Source of the DNA: Punica granatum
Lineage: Eukaryota; Streptophyta; Magnoliopsida; Myrtales; Lythraceae
NCBI RefSeq assembly: GCF_007655135.1
Contig: NC_045131.1
Span: 11,764,001-11,828,000, forward strand
DNA length: 64,000 bases
Reading direction: 5' to 3'
This document shows positions 13,441 to 26,269 of this stretch, in pieces; position 1 is the stretch's first letter, and each line of letters starts with the position of its first letter. The translations under genes and the position numbers were made by a program. Under the pieces are notes generated by a model. The model made no database searches. It was not told the origin of the DNA and worked only from the letters and a program-made list of their open reading frames with translations.

Positions 13441-14356
13441 TTTCCATGATGCCAAACGTATTTCGGGCTAAATTTATAACTTCAACATCATTCTACTATG
13501 TTGTCGGGGAAAAAAGATATTGTATGTGACTATATATCCAATATTATATATAGCGTAAATTATTTATAGAATAATTGATGCGGGCTATTCTTTAAAATAA
13601 TAGCACCATGAAACAAGTTAAGGATACCATAAAGATTATCAAAGAGTGTGTAGCGCAGTGACGCATGTCCCCGTCTAACAATCAAAAAGTTCTAGATTTG
13701 TATACTTGGTGGAACTATCCGTGTCTATTTATTCATTATTAGAATTTATATTTTATTGTACTGTACCTATGAACATCCCTTGTAACCGAAATAAGAAATA
13801 TCATAAGTATTTTAAAATCGATATATTTAATTTAATAGGAATTTAACATTTAGTTTCTTTGTAAAAATGTAAATTAGCTAGCCAGCACAGCTGAGAGGAT
13901 TTTTTTTTTATAACACCGGCTTTGAATCCAACACGTGGTTTAGTCCCTATTTGTGGTGAAATAAGTCCTTCCATGAATTAAGGATTCTCACAACAACAAC
14001 GTCTACTCGACACAAATTCGGAACTAATGAAAGCTTTCACATGAATCTTTTATACAATTATCAACTAATATTATCAATTAATCAAAATGGTCCTTGCGCC
14101 ACCGGCTGATATATGGCCGAAGCCCGGTGGTTATCGAGTATCAAAGTTCGAATAGGCCATTCCACTAAAAGGTAAACATTTCCTGTAAGAATCAAACATG
14201 GAATCTTGATTAACAAGGGAAGTGGTATCAAATGAACCAATCCGCTTTGATTGGATAACCGAAAATTATATATTGACCATTGAGACGATTTATCAATTGA
14301 CCGCAATTTTCTAGTCCAAAAATATTAGCACTATAATTTGTAACAAACGAAGTTAC

Positions 14357-14381
14357 TATATATATATATATATATATATAT
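14357..14381. repeat. TA dinucleotide microsatellite
   Basis: An uninterrupted run of about 12 TA units. Similar runs occur at about 19096-19122 and 52233-52256. Simple-sequence repeat; no function inferred. Confidence 0.9.
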
Positions 14382-16401
14382 TCACATGTAACAAGTTCAA
14401 GTGTTTAATATTTTGTACAGTCCTTCACAAATAACAAAAGTACTCAATAATTGAACGTAAAGTACTAAACACTTAAACTAAAACATTAAATATGTGATCC
14501 TAATACTATATCAAATTAGAATTTATCATATTATTATATATTTAATGATCTTTCTTTTTTGGGCTAAACCACATGAAATTATGACTAATTATTATTCAGA
14601 CCAGAAAAGAAAAATCTAATAAAAGGGCGCTGCAAGGGGTCTGTGCCTTCGATCTCAAAAGGGAGAGCAAGAAAAGGCTAACAGTCAAAAGGACAATCAA
14701 AGCTCCCAAAAAAAATCAAAATTTAAAAGTACAAAAAGAAGCCGATCGAGTGGATTAAACTGCCCAAAGGCAAATTAGTGGGGTCGGTATGTAATCCCCT
14801 TTTCAATTAATTGTATTGTATCTTGAAAGTTTCAATAGCAAAAGATATAAAAGCTAAAGGCCAAAAAAGGAGAAAAATGGGTATAATTTCTTCAAACTTT
14901 TGGTTGAATTTCACGTCCAAGTGGCATTGGGAATGGCATAAACTAATCATATATAAATTAATCTTTCTTTAGTTTTTTTTTATTAAATTTGGGTTAGCTC
15001 ATCATAATTCTACGGGTTCCTATGGGTAAATTTGTTTTGCATGTCCTTTGCATCCCTATATGACACTGTTCTGCTTCTTGCTTTCTCATGGCGACGTCAT
15101 TCTTTTCTAATTGACAAATTTAAACTTTCGATGATACGTTAGATTACACCGTAACAATTTATTGATTCTATTTGAAGAGATTAACATTTTAGATGCGATA
15201 TGATTTATTTATTTATTCATTCTTCAGTGCTCTCTGTCATGCGTGGATTAGAGTAGTTTTGAAAGCATATATATGGGATAGAATTTATTAATGGAGGGGC
15301 AACGCATGTCCAATATATCGAGCCTGTACAATCATATATTCTAAAGGTTAACATTGTAAAAAACGACATAGTATATTTCTCTATTATTTATCAGAACTTT
15401 CATATCAAATGGTAACATATATAAGATAACATACGCATTAAAATCTTCGTTGCATACTCGCTTCACATCTTAAGTCAGCAGTGCCAAAAATTGAATTGCT
15501 TTCATCTTCGTTACACGGAAGAAGTGTTCAGCTTTTTTTTTTTTTGGTAAGAATCTCAAAACCCAGAAGTTTCCATGACATGGATTTCAAGGACCAGCTT
15601 GCTATGAGCAGAGCAATGGTTTTCTTATTGCATAAGCTACTGATATAAATGTGTGCGGTGACAGTAAGCAAACAAAAACAAACGAGTAAAGTCGACACAT
15701 ATCAATAAACAATGCGTAACAGATTAACATGCCAAAGAAGTGTTTGAAAAATAAATAAATAAAAATTGGAGGAGTTGGGCAAGAACATTCGATTTATTTA
15801 ATCGGGGTTTTGATTTCTTCTGTGAATGACTTGACTCAGAATCTATGACCCCTTGACTCCTCCACTATATTGATAGAATGTGTTCAACAAAGAAGGAGGC
15901 AGCGATGACATAATTGCTTCCCAATTTGACCCATCATATCTTTCTTTTTATTTTCCCTAAAACATTTATGTTTCTTTCATCGTGTCTTGTGACAATTAAT
16001 CCTATCATGGTCATCCTATGAAATAAAAACATTAGCAAGCAGAACTTAATCAATCAAGCAAACGTTCATATGCATTTCAGGTGCTGTGGACGAAAGAAGA
16101 TCCTAAAAACTCAGATGACACTTTCGCAAAAACTATATGTAAAGTCGGAATCCGTTCCTACCGAAAGGAGAGGGAGAGGAGTCGATCGGCCCAACCCCAA
16201 AGCATGCATCTACCAAGATCTACGAATATTGGAAAATAGAGCCAATATATAGCAAATTAGTGAAGCACATCTAGCTTCCTTTGAAGGTAAGTTCTATAAT
16301 TAAAGATCTTTTTTTTTTTTTTTAAAAGGAAGATAAAGGAATGAAGGAATTGCAAAGTTTTTTTTTTTTGTGTGTGTGTGTGGGAATTTTGCCATTTTAT
16401 G

Positions 16402-17140
16402 GGTTAATGATCCAAAAAAAGTACGAACATTGTCCCATTTTTCAATTTTGACACGAACTTTATTTTTTGGCAAGAAAATGCAAGAACTTTGATTTTCTTG
16501 TTATGTTAAGCATATGTGCCATTTTCCATCTATATTGCTGACATGGAGGAAAACGGTACCTATGTGGCGAACAATATCACGTAATGTCAGCAAAAATAAT
16601 AATAATAATAATAATAAAAGATAAAGACTTTGATAGGAGAAAGGGTTGGGGCCCCCGTCTGGCCACCGCTCACTACCGCCCACTGTCCATTACCGCACCA
16701 CTGCCTCCCAATTGGAGTCGTTGGTGACTTCAATTGGAGGGGTGCTCGTTGAATCGGGAGAATCCATAATTTGAAGATTCTCCAAATTCCGGCGGGTGGA
16801 GCCTCAACTCGGGCCATCCCCTAATTGAGGTCACCAACGACCCTAATCGGTGGAGGGGAGGGAGATGGTGGCTGGCTGGGGCCCTCACCCTTTCTCCGAT
16901 CAAAGTATTTCTTTTATTATTATTATTTTGTAAATTTTTTCATAATTTTTGCTGACGTGACGTGACACTGTTCGTTATGTAAGCAGCGTTTTTCGACACG
17001 TCAACAAAATGAACGAAAAATGGCACGAATACTTAACGCGACAGGAAAATCAAAATTCATATTTTTTTTGTTAAAATATTAAGTTCGTATCAAAATTAAA
17101 AAAGGAATAAAATTCATACTTTTTTTTGGAGCATTAACTG
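16402..17140. mobile_element. Long-inverted-repeat (fold-back, Mutator-like) element
   Basis: The left arm starts with 'gttaatgatccaaaaaaagt' and the right arm, read on the minus strand, starts with 'gttaatgctccaaaaaaaag'. The two arms then match for close to 290 bases, including 'gaactttgattttc/ttttgattttcctg', 'tgtcagcaaaaat' and a TAA microsatellite in both. The core is GC-rich (about 16640-16880) and itself partly palindromic. No transposase is present. Long inverted repeats with a short core are typical of non-autonomous Mutator-like (MULE) or fold-back elements. I could not fix the target duplication, so the ends are uncertain by a few bases. Confidence 0.75.
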
Positions 17141-19095
17141 AATGGGTAGTGGGTACGGTTTGACAAAAAGTTCCCTTACACGGTTCAGTTTTTAGTTCCT
17201 TTAGAATCATTCTTTTCCTTTCCAGGTCTGGTTACTGAAAATATGCATCCATCCGTCCCTGTCATGAATCTGGTAGGGGTCCTCCCTTCCCTTGGACAAT
17301 AATAGTAATTAATTTCACGATATAATATCCATTTTTTTTCTTACATGGATATAAATAATTAACAATATCTTATATATCTTTGTAATAGTAATAATAAGTA
17401 ACCATGAAATCTAATGATGTGTATGTTGTAGGATTTTTAGGCGGACAGTATTGACTGATTTAAAAGTTTTATTAGATTTCTCAAATTATGGCACACTTTA
17501 GTATTTATCACCTAACATTATATACAAAAGCAACAATAATTGCGATACCAAGTTACCCCTTTACGCATGGATCTCTTTGTTCTTATAAAAAATGGATCTC
17601 TTTGTTGAATCTCGAGATATTATTGATTGAATTCATGAAAATAATGCAGCTTCACCAGACTCTCTTTCTCTCTCAAATTTTACTTCTTTGTGGTTAACAT
17701 GGTCTAAAAGTAGCATATATGGAAGCAATAGAGATTAAATGTCAAGTCTTTCTATATAAGATACTAGATTTTAGACATGTGTGTTGCATGAGCTCTATAA
17801 ACAAAAATTACGATAGAAAATTCCATTTTAATATAATATAATATGAGAAATTGAATTCAATAGTATTTGTTAATGTGAATTTTATAGCTATAAATGTATA
17901 TAAGATATCAAATTTATTTTTTTGGATTGTAAAGAAGGCCCAAATTATAGTACAATGAAAGAGAAATCATGAATAATTAATAAATGAGCAATGATAGTCT
18001 CACTAGATATCGACCTGTGACCTTTAGTTTAACAGGCGAGAGCGTGCGGCACTATGCTACATCATCTTTTGATAAATTTTGTTTTATACTATATAAATTT
18101 TAACATAGTATAAAAATGCTTAATTTACTTAAGATTTCTCGCTATTTTTACTTTTACATAGTATTAATAAATTATATTTACTTTTTATGTATGTGATGAT
18201 TCTTCTATTTTTAAAGATATATCATATGAATATTCTTTTAAATTCTACGAGGATTATATATGAATTAAATTATAATAAGAAAAAATAATTAACTCTAAAA
18301 GTAAACCTTTTTTTCAAATCTATTTATTAATTATAATTATAGTAAATTTTATAGTAAATGTGTAAAATTATATAAAGTGAAAAATTGCATTATATTTCAG
18401 TAATATAAAAAATTCAAACAAAGTAACAAATATAGAATTGTTTATATAACTAAACAAATATAAGATCACTTGTCTACTGATAATTATTTAAGAAAATTAG
18501 CTAAATGAATTTTCATATATATATGTGTATATATATTTCCAAAATATACATTTATTATATTATTTATTTTTTTATTTAATAAATATTTTATTAATGTAAA
18601 TTAATGGTATATATTTTTAATTAGGCCATTATTAATGCAATTGTATTCAAGTTTATATATATATGAAAATTCCTATTGAAATTCTTTAAAAAAAATATTT
18701 GAAAAAAACAGAGAGAAAACCGTGGCAGGAGCCCACGTGGCATGCTTCGCCTTTTTGGCTTTTTACCCGAAGAAGCCCGGAATTCTGGGAAAAGAGAAGA
18801 CATGGTGTGTTCTGTCTCTGGTCTTAAGTCTTACAAGCCTCACTTTGGTCGACCTTTTGAACAATGATCTCAGAGAGACAGAGATTTTCCTTAATTTAAC
18901 CAATATATACTCTCTTTTTTTTATTTTTGCATGCACTATGATATTTCAAAAGTCTAATATACCCTAATTAATTCAGCTAAGGCTACTTCAATCAATTAAA
19001 AGGATATAACTCTTTTAAATAAATTTTCTTCTTTCACAAAACTTGAATACATAATTTTATTCAAGAAAAACAAATATCAAATCGTGTGAACCAAT

Positions 19096-19128
<33 letters not shown>

Positions 19129-21232
19129 GATATACTTCTCGGGGTGATGAAAATGAAGAGGGAAGAGGCTGTGTGTCTCATCTGAGTGCTGGGTGGATTT
19201 AGGCTTTTAAGAAACCCGGCAAATTGCTTTACTTAACTTTATGGTCAAACGCACACATGTGTGTGTTGCCTTTAGGCCCCAATCATAGTCCACCCCTATA
19301 AGCCGGTTGTGTGTTTCTCATTCTTAATTATTTTGCTTACTTTTCCAGTGGGAGGCAAGGCAACTTGTGATTTAAATTCTTCTTCGTAACTTTATATATT
19401 TTCAATGGATCAATGCACTGTTACAAGATCTTCGAAACTTTAGGCAGTCGAGCTGATGAGTTGAGCCTGAGTATAGGCAGGGTCAAATTCGATCGACTTG
19501 ATTCAAACAATCACAGAGCTCAAGAGATTGGCTCGACAGATATGAATGAGCTTGCAAGCCTGAGCTCCCTAAGCTGAACTTGTATTTCATAATCAAGTAT
19601 AGCTTAACCTCGAGTCGAGTAGGCTGGAAACTGTGCACGATATGAGCCAAAATTGTCTATGAGTTCAATTGGAGATAGTAAAGTTGGTCCTGGGGCTAAG
19701 GTAGAATGGTCAGAGAGAAAATTAGGTCACGTGAATTTACAAATTAATAATTCTATCGGATCGTATAATCCAAGGTTACGTTTAGTTATGGGATGGTGGA
19801 ATGAAAATAAATGGATTGAATTCAAAAGAATGAAATGTCATCAATGGCGTTTAGGAAAAAATGATCAATTGGTATGGCCTTGCAAAATAATGCTATCTAA
19901 TTAAATACGGGACCTATATATCAAAATATTGCCCTAAGCAATGAGAAATCAATATCCATCATGGGAGTTTCTCTCCGAAGACTGGTTATAGACCCTAATT
20001 AATTTATATATAATGAATCTCTGTTTTACCAAAAAAAAATAATTCAATAACCATCTTCTTGTCCTCTTTGTTTAAACTAGTAAAATAATCATGTGTATTA
20101 ATTACACGTGAAAATGACGTGATTTAATCAACTATTTTGCATAGTTTTTAAACAAATATTGGTTATTATACAAATACAGAAATTATGTGCATTTTCCAAG
20201 TGATAGTATATTTCTAAATATTTTTTTAGATTTCAAAATATTTTATCTATTATTTTTTATATTCAATTTAAAACTTACGATTAACCGTAGAAAAATCAAA
20301 ATATTGACAAGTATGTATGTATAAATAAATAAATAATGATAGAGATATTATCAAAATTAGACTTTTTATAGGTAATATCGAAGGATTTTGTATATACAAT
20401 AATTGATAAACACAAACTCACTTATTAAAAATATGCGAGAATTGCTTCTGTGATTTGATTAAAATTAGTATGTTAAAATAAGAAATGAAAAGAAAACGAG
20501 TGAAAAGAAAATTAAATGATAAATTTTAAATATATTTTTAGATATGTAACACATATATATTATTTGTAGATATCTATTTATTTAGTAGTCTTCATACGTC
20601 ATAGTTGTATAAAATATTGACTAATCTATTAAGAAGGAGTAAGTTCCAATATTTTGATTTAGGATAACTCCAAATTATGACGGTGATTTGATATAAAGCT
20701 TTAACATCAATTATTATTAAGAATGATTATTGGAGTAAGTTTTGGTATTCCGATATAGGATAAATTTCATCGATGACGTTGGTTCAAGGCAAACCTTTAG
20801 AATCAATTTTTAAAGAATTATAAAAAGAAAAGTAAAAGTGAAATAATGAAAAATCGAGAAATAATCAGTTGAGTCTTCTATTTTTATATTAGTTATAGAT
20901 TTACTGAAATAATGGAATCAACTATCATAAACATTTTTGATGGATTGGTCGCTCGATTTAGTTCAAGATCAAAATTGCCCTCCTAGTGGAATGCCGATTC
21001 CAACTCCAAAAAATGTAACCATTAGAGAGGAAGGACGAGATACATACATTTATTTCTGTTTATTCGATTCTCCCGTGCCCAATGCGACCTAATGGCTTTG
21101 GTTGCTCATGGAAAGCTGAGCTCACATGCTACTTGAACTGAGTACTGGTATGCTCGAGCTCAACAAGACTATTGCTATAAAGGATCAATCTTATCCCAAA
21201 AAAAAGAAGGAAAAAAAAGGAGAGTCATAAAA
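17141..21232. other. Intergenic AT-rich DNA, middle of the gene desert
   Basis: No gene supported. A tRNA-like patch at about 17995-18070 may be an old SINE head on the minus strand. The stretch 19430-19640 repeats gagct/gagtcgag-like words typical of plant transposon debris. An 83-codon open frame at 19653-19904 has no recognisable domain. A TA microsatellite sits at 19096-19122. Confidence 0.55.
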
Positions 21233-21247
21233 GATAACCCTTTGGTT

Positions 21248-21563
21248 TTTTTTTTGCTAAATAAAAAGACCATGTTGAATTATTGGCCCGTTGTGGCTGT
21301 CCCAATTAAGGGAACCTAACCGTCATGGAATGTTCATTTCGCCATAGCTCGCAGAGACTTTAGCCTAACTTAGTCACCGCAGCCCTACCAACACACTAGT
21401 GGATTAAGTTCAAGGCCCACTGGATCAAGTATTATGGGTCGGCCACTGCCATCCCATAATACATCCACATAATGGCGATCTCTACGTTTTCAATGAGGTT
21501 CGAACTCGTTATGTTTAAGTGGAGCGCTTGGAGCTTAACTATTAGACCACCGTGCTAGTGGTG
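21248..21563 (-). mobile_element. Full-length tRNA-derived SINE with 15-bp target duplication
   Basis: Read on the minus strand, the element begins near 21563 with a tRNA-like head: an A-box-like 'ggtggtctaatagttaag' and a B-box 'gagttcgaacctc' about 40 bases later. It continues through a unique body and ends in an A-tail (plus-strand T-run to 21255). It is flanked by perfect copies of gataaccctttggtt at 21233-21247 and 21564-21578. Pol III boxes, A-tail and a 15-base duplication are the three hallmarks of a retroposed SINE. No coding capacity is expected; mobilisation would depend on LINE proteins. Confidence 0.88.
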
Positions 21564-21578
21564 GATAACCCTTTGGTT

Positions 21579-24500
21579 GACAATTAACCCCATAAGCGCC
21601 AACTCTCGTCCTATTTTTTTATATAGTTTAATTTTTTTAAGTTTCTTCTTTCACAAATTGATCTTTAAATTTTAATTTTACTTTATTTTTATCACTAATA
21701 TAATTTTCATAGATGGTTGTCTCAATAAATAATTATATTTGAACAAATTTTAAGATTTGATAGTCAAAGGACTTCATGCAATATTTTTGGCTATAAATTA
21801 TTATGATATTTTCGGTAAAATGAATTATTATATGATAACCATATACATTAATTTTTTTCTATATCCAATGGTATTTTTAAGATTTAATATTATATGATGG
21901 TATTGGTTTATCGGTTTTATTTTTCATATATTTAGAATGAAAAGCTTATTTTATTAATTCATGTTCAATTTATGGAATTAATAGCATGATGTAATTCACA
22001 TATATGATAATAGTAAATAAGAAATACTTATGGGCGTTTTCCTTTAACTATATTAAGATTATAAAAAACTAAAATGACCAAGAGATAAATATTATGAATA
22101 CATTATAATGCGAATTCAAGATCTAATGTCTTTGTAAAATTAACTCCTAATAACGTATTTCTTTTTAAGCTGCACTTTTTTTTTTTCAATTACAAAGCAA
22201 CAAATAAGTTTAATGCAATAAAATATAAATTCTAAATAAAGAGGCACAAACTGTCTCACAACGGATATTGAATTTATAATCTCTTGATATTAAAATGTGC
22301 GTCACTATAGTACACTATTTTTTATTAAGACATACTTTTTTATAAGCCCTGTGTGCAAGCACGAGAGGATCATCAAAATGATGCTTTTCTGGAGAAAAAT
22401 AATAAGCTTAAAATAGAAAACAAAGCATTCTTCTACCCCCAAAAAATTAAAAAAATTAAAAAGAAAACAAAGCATTAAAAATTCATCGTACCATATAAGG
22501 CCACGACCGATGTTGTGTTTGGGCAAACGGTCACATAGCAACCAACAGGCAACAGTAACCGCCTTCCCCCCCGGGACCTTCCACATTTCCGCCAATAAGA
22601 AGTCGACACGCAATGTACTAAAGGACCACCGGATCTCAGTCACCGGTTACACGTCGACACTGTTGCCGCGTAATCCTGCTTCTATTGCCTGGTCCCCCAC
22701 CAGGTCATGACGTGTCTACTGCCAATTCGCCTGCCGCACGATACTCGTTGATAGCCGCTGTCTTGAGCGGGGATGACTTGGCGAATCGCTAGCCGTGGAT
22801 TGGGCGAGGTACGAGGTTAGCCGGAGGGTTGGGATTTCCCTTGCCTAGTCCCCACAGTGAAAGAAGGTCGGAACGGTCAAACATGGAAATCATGGTAGGG
22901 GGGCCAGGATTTGACTGATGTCTGGGATCTTGACTGATTTCTGGGATTTGACGGCCAGGATTTGAAAGATATGAGGTATCCTATTATAGGCACAAATCAC
23001 TAGATTTGCTCCCTCTGCCAGGGCACATTTCCCTATGCCATGCATGCAGATCGGTACGGGCAGCTGATGCGGGTGTTTGGTGAAGAAGAGGTCTAATTTC
23101 GTAGGATGTAACTGCAATGAAATTACACACCAGAAACCGAGGCTCGAACAGAATCCATCTGTCAATATAATTTTTTTTAATCAACTTCATAGGTGACTGA
23201 CTGATTGGGGTTCAATTCTGATTTAAAGGTCGAAGACTTTGAATTAGATATGGCACCAAATGTATAAGGTTTGATGGAATTTTACATAATATTAGAATGT
23301 CTATACTATGTGTGGAATCATACAACGCCGTCCACCAATTTTGAGGCAGCAAATGTTAACAAAGAGAGTCGGAGAGTAGGACCAAAGGTTATGATTAAAG
23401 GTCTTACAAACATTTTTTTAAAGTGATTATTGCTCCCACTATGATGAGTCTATCCCGATAACAATGACTGTAATATTATCTCTACAATACAACACAATCA
23501 CTTAGAAATATTCGTACCACAAGAATTAAATTTCTTCTTCAGACTTCTCAAAGAAATTACTAGTGAAGAGAAACGGGTTCAATCCCTACATATGACCCTA
23601 CTTTTTTCACCTTTCTTTCTCTTATTTTTAAAATATTACAATCACAAAAATGACATTAAATGTATGATGCCCGGAATCGTAAGACCACAAACCCCATTAT
23701 TTTCCTCACATGTGTTCAAATCCAGCTATTCCCACTCTCTTTTTATTTTTTTTCACTTCAAACTTGTCTCTCTTTTTATTTATTTGTTATATGACATAGA
23801 ACAAATAAATAAATTATTATTTGTTAGATGTATTTCTCCTTTTATTAATTTGTTATATGACATAGGAAAAATAAATTAATTATTATTTACTAGATGCATT
23901 TCAAATAAATATATTTTGAATCCGAATATCAGTTAGTGCACACCGGAAAAATATATTTCCAAAATAATTGGTAATTATGGCAAGAAATAATAAATGGTAA
24001 TTGTTTATTTTAATTTTTTTCATTTTATGATGCTTATTTACGGTTAGAGTTTGGACCCACACTATGCACAATATTGCACATACTTTTCAAATTATATCAT
24101 TAGGATAACAACATTATTATTAGTGAAAAATAATTTAATAAAATTACTTGAAAAAAGGAACAATATCTAACGCTAGATTGCTGTCTTTATTCAAATGTAA
24201 TAGTGGGGTATAGAGTGGATGGTTATTTACTATTTAATTATCAAAACAACTTCAACTAATGGTCCATAGTTATTGAAGTTTTTGGAAAAATAGTATTTTG
24301 AAGAAGTGAAAGTGAGACCATATGAAACTTTTGATTTTATACATTAGTATAGATTATATATTTAATTTGAGAAAATAAAATAGAATATATACGTCAAGTG
24401 GTAGAGCAGAGCAAAATGCGCATGGGTGTCCATTATGTCACTGATGGTTGAAAGATAAATATTTCTTTTTCATATGTAAAAAGTTATATATCATTCATAC

Positions 24501-25800
24501 TAAATAATGACTATTTAGGTTAGTAGTTTAGCACATATACCTATCATAATCTATGAGACGAAAAAAGAAGTAAGATGTTCTCAACAATATTATAGAAATT
24601 AATTTGTAATTTATTTATTAAAATTTTATATTTTAGAGATAATAAAAATAAAGGATGGACCCTGCAACGAAGTGCCGGGCCTTCTAGTACTAATAATTTA
24701 AACACTCATGTCATTGTAGCTAACATATATAACTTTTTGAAAGAAATCCTCGTCGTTCCATTAAAATATCCTTTCATCCTTCTTTAGTCGATATGTTTCA
24801 TGTCGTGGCACTAAAATTCTAGTGCCGCAGCGACGAGCATTTCATGATATTTGGCTAGCAAGTTAGTGGCTGCGATGTTGGAATTCCATGCGTGGCACTG
24901 CCGTAGCACCATGTCGTTTGTCTACTACGCAATTCCCAATCAACCAAAACTATTTTGTGCAAACTCCCATTCACGTCCCATTCGAGTATCTGACTCCCGA
25001 CTCGAAGTACTTTTGATGATAAATTTACATATTTCTCCGAGTAACTCTATATATTCCTCTCACAAATCACAATCTACCTTGAGAATTAGTTTAATTCTAG
25101 TACATAAAGAGAGAGCTTTCTAATTCTGCAAATTACGCCAATTTCAATTGGTCAGTTCTTGAAAGCAGGTGTTCAAAAGCATGTGGCGTGTGTCTAGCGC
25201 CAAAACCACACGTTTTCACATAACATGAAAGCGGATATTGAGAATTGTCACACTCAAAAAGATTTAAAGATTTTCATGGGTCTGTAAAAGACTAGGTTTT
25301 ACAACTTATCAACTCGAATTTTTGAGTGATGATAATTTTGTAGTCAATGAACTAAGGATATTCCAATCTCACTGAAATAAAATTACTGAGAAGAAATTTG
25401 CATGTGAATGGGCTCTCTATGGTGATGGGGCATGGTGCCATCGGTTTATAAATGGAAAAGAGAGGGGCGATCAATCAGATGTGAAGCAGGGCCGCCATTC
25501 CCATTGGCCCCGTAGAAGTATAACTTGTATAACGTGTATTCATGACATCTGATACAGTGTATTGGTTAGCAATTCCTCGGCACGGCGAGGCTCGGGGTCT
25601 GAAAGTATAAAACTAGACTCCAGTTCTCTGGACCGATGAATATGTATCAATGTTCCATACAAGTACAATGTTGACCACCATATATAATTGAACTTAATAC
25701 AGTATGCTGATGCTGATCCTTACACCAAATTATGCTATGGCCTGCCTGCAACCGGTTTAGACCAGTCACGAAGAATGGCTCCCCTGGATCTGCGGAATCT
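21579..25800. other. Intergenic DNA, right part of the gene desert
   Basis: No gene supported. Mostly AT-rich. The segment 22490-22900 is markedly GC-richer, with open frames of up to 112 codons on overlapping strands but no domain or splice structure. A small set of 'ggatttgactgat' style repeats lies at 22905-22975. The right-hand end approaches the 3' region of the OBGC gene. Confidence 0.5.
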
Positions 25801-25859
25801 GCAGCAACTTCCGTGAATTTATTGACATTAATGTAGGGTCACAATATCATGGACGCATT

Positions 25860-26166
25860 CTGAGTAGTCTCGTAAAGTATCTTGTTCTCAATACTCTTAT
25901 GAAACTCCCTTGCCATCTGCAACATTTATCAGTCGGGACGGTTATACCTGCATGCTCTGCAAGAGAAAGGAAGTGTTCATAAGCTCCATAATGGGCATCA
26001 ATGGCCTGTTTGGATGGGACCGAAATAGAGAAGAAACAATTCAGCAACAAGTACTTCCCTGGCGGAAACTTACAGGCTTATTAGCTACTCCAAGAGGCCC
26101 CCGGCCATCACGTTCGTCAAGAATCAGCTGCAGCAGAGCAAGGAGCGGCTCAAAATTAAGGCCGTA
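25860..26166 (-). pseudogene. Unidentified coding-like remnant just 3' of OBGC
   Basis: On the minus strand a 30-codon open piece (26166-26074) ends at a consensus donor (CCT|gtaagt). A T-rich stretch with acceptor 'ccatccaaacag' follows, and a second open piece (26005-25948, beginning AIDAHYGAYEH) ends at a possible donor before 'gtataa'. A third piece after 'tgttgcag' stops within seven codons. Upstream, between 26166 and the OBGC stop at 26270, the frame is broken. The pieces look like real exons but I recognise no family. It could be a captured gene fragment, an alternative 3' end of OBGC, or chance; the region also serves as the OBGC 3' untranslated region. Confidence 0.3.
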
Positions 26167-26269
26167 GATTCATTAAGCCTCCAACAAATTTCAGATCGAT
26201 CTTTCATCATACCAGAGAACAATTTCTGCTACGAGAAAACAGGGATCTGCTGCTTCTGCAGAAGCCCAA

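Larger units (their letters stand above)
11200..16401. other. Intergenic AT-rich DNA, left part of a 15-kb gene desert
   Basis: No gene supported. The segment holds AT-rich DNA, pyrimidine-rich stretches (about 12070-12160), an SINE-like tRNA-derived sequence at 13262-13440, a similar tRNA-like patch at about 14095-14240 (pol III B-box-like 'agttcgaat'), and a TA microsatellite at 14357-14381. Distal regulatory DNA for the PUCHI-like gene could sit here, but nothing in the sequence proves it. Confidence 0.55.

Noticed and set aside
22305..23190. Frames up to 112 codons near a GC-rich island
   Set aside because: Overlapping strands, no homologous domain, no intron signals.
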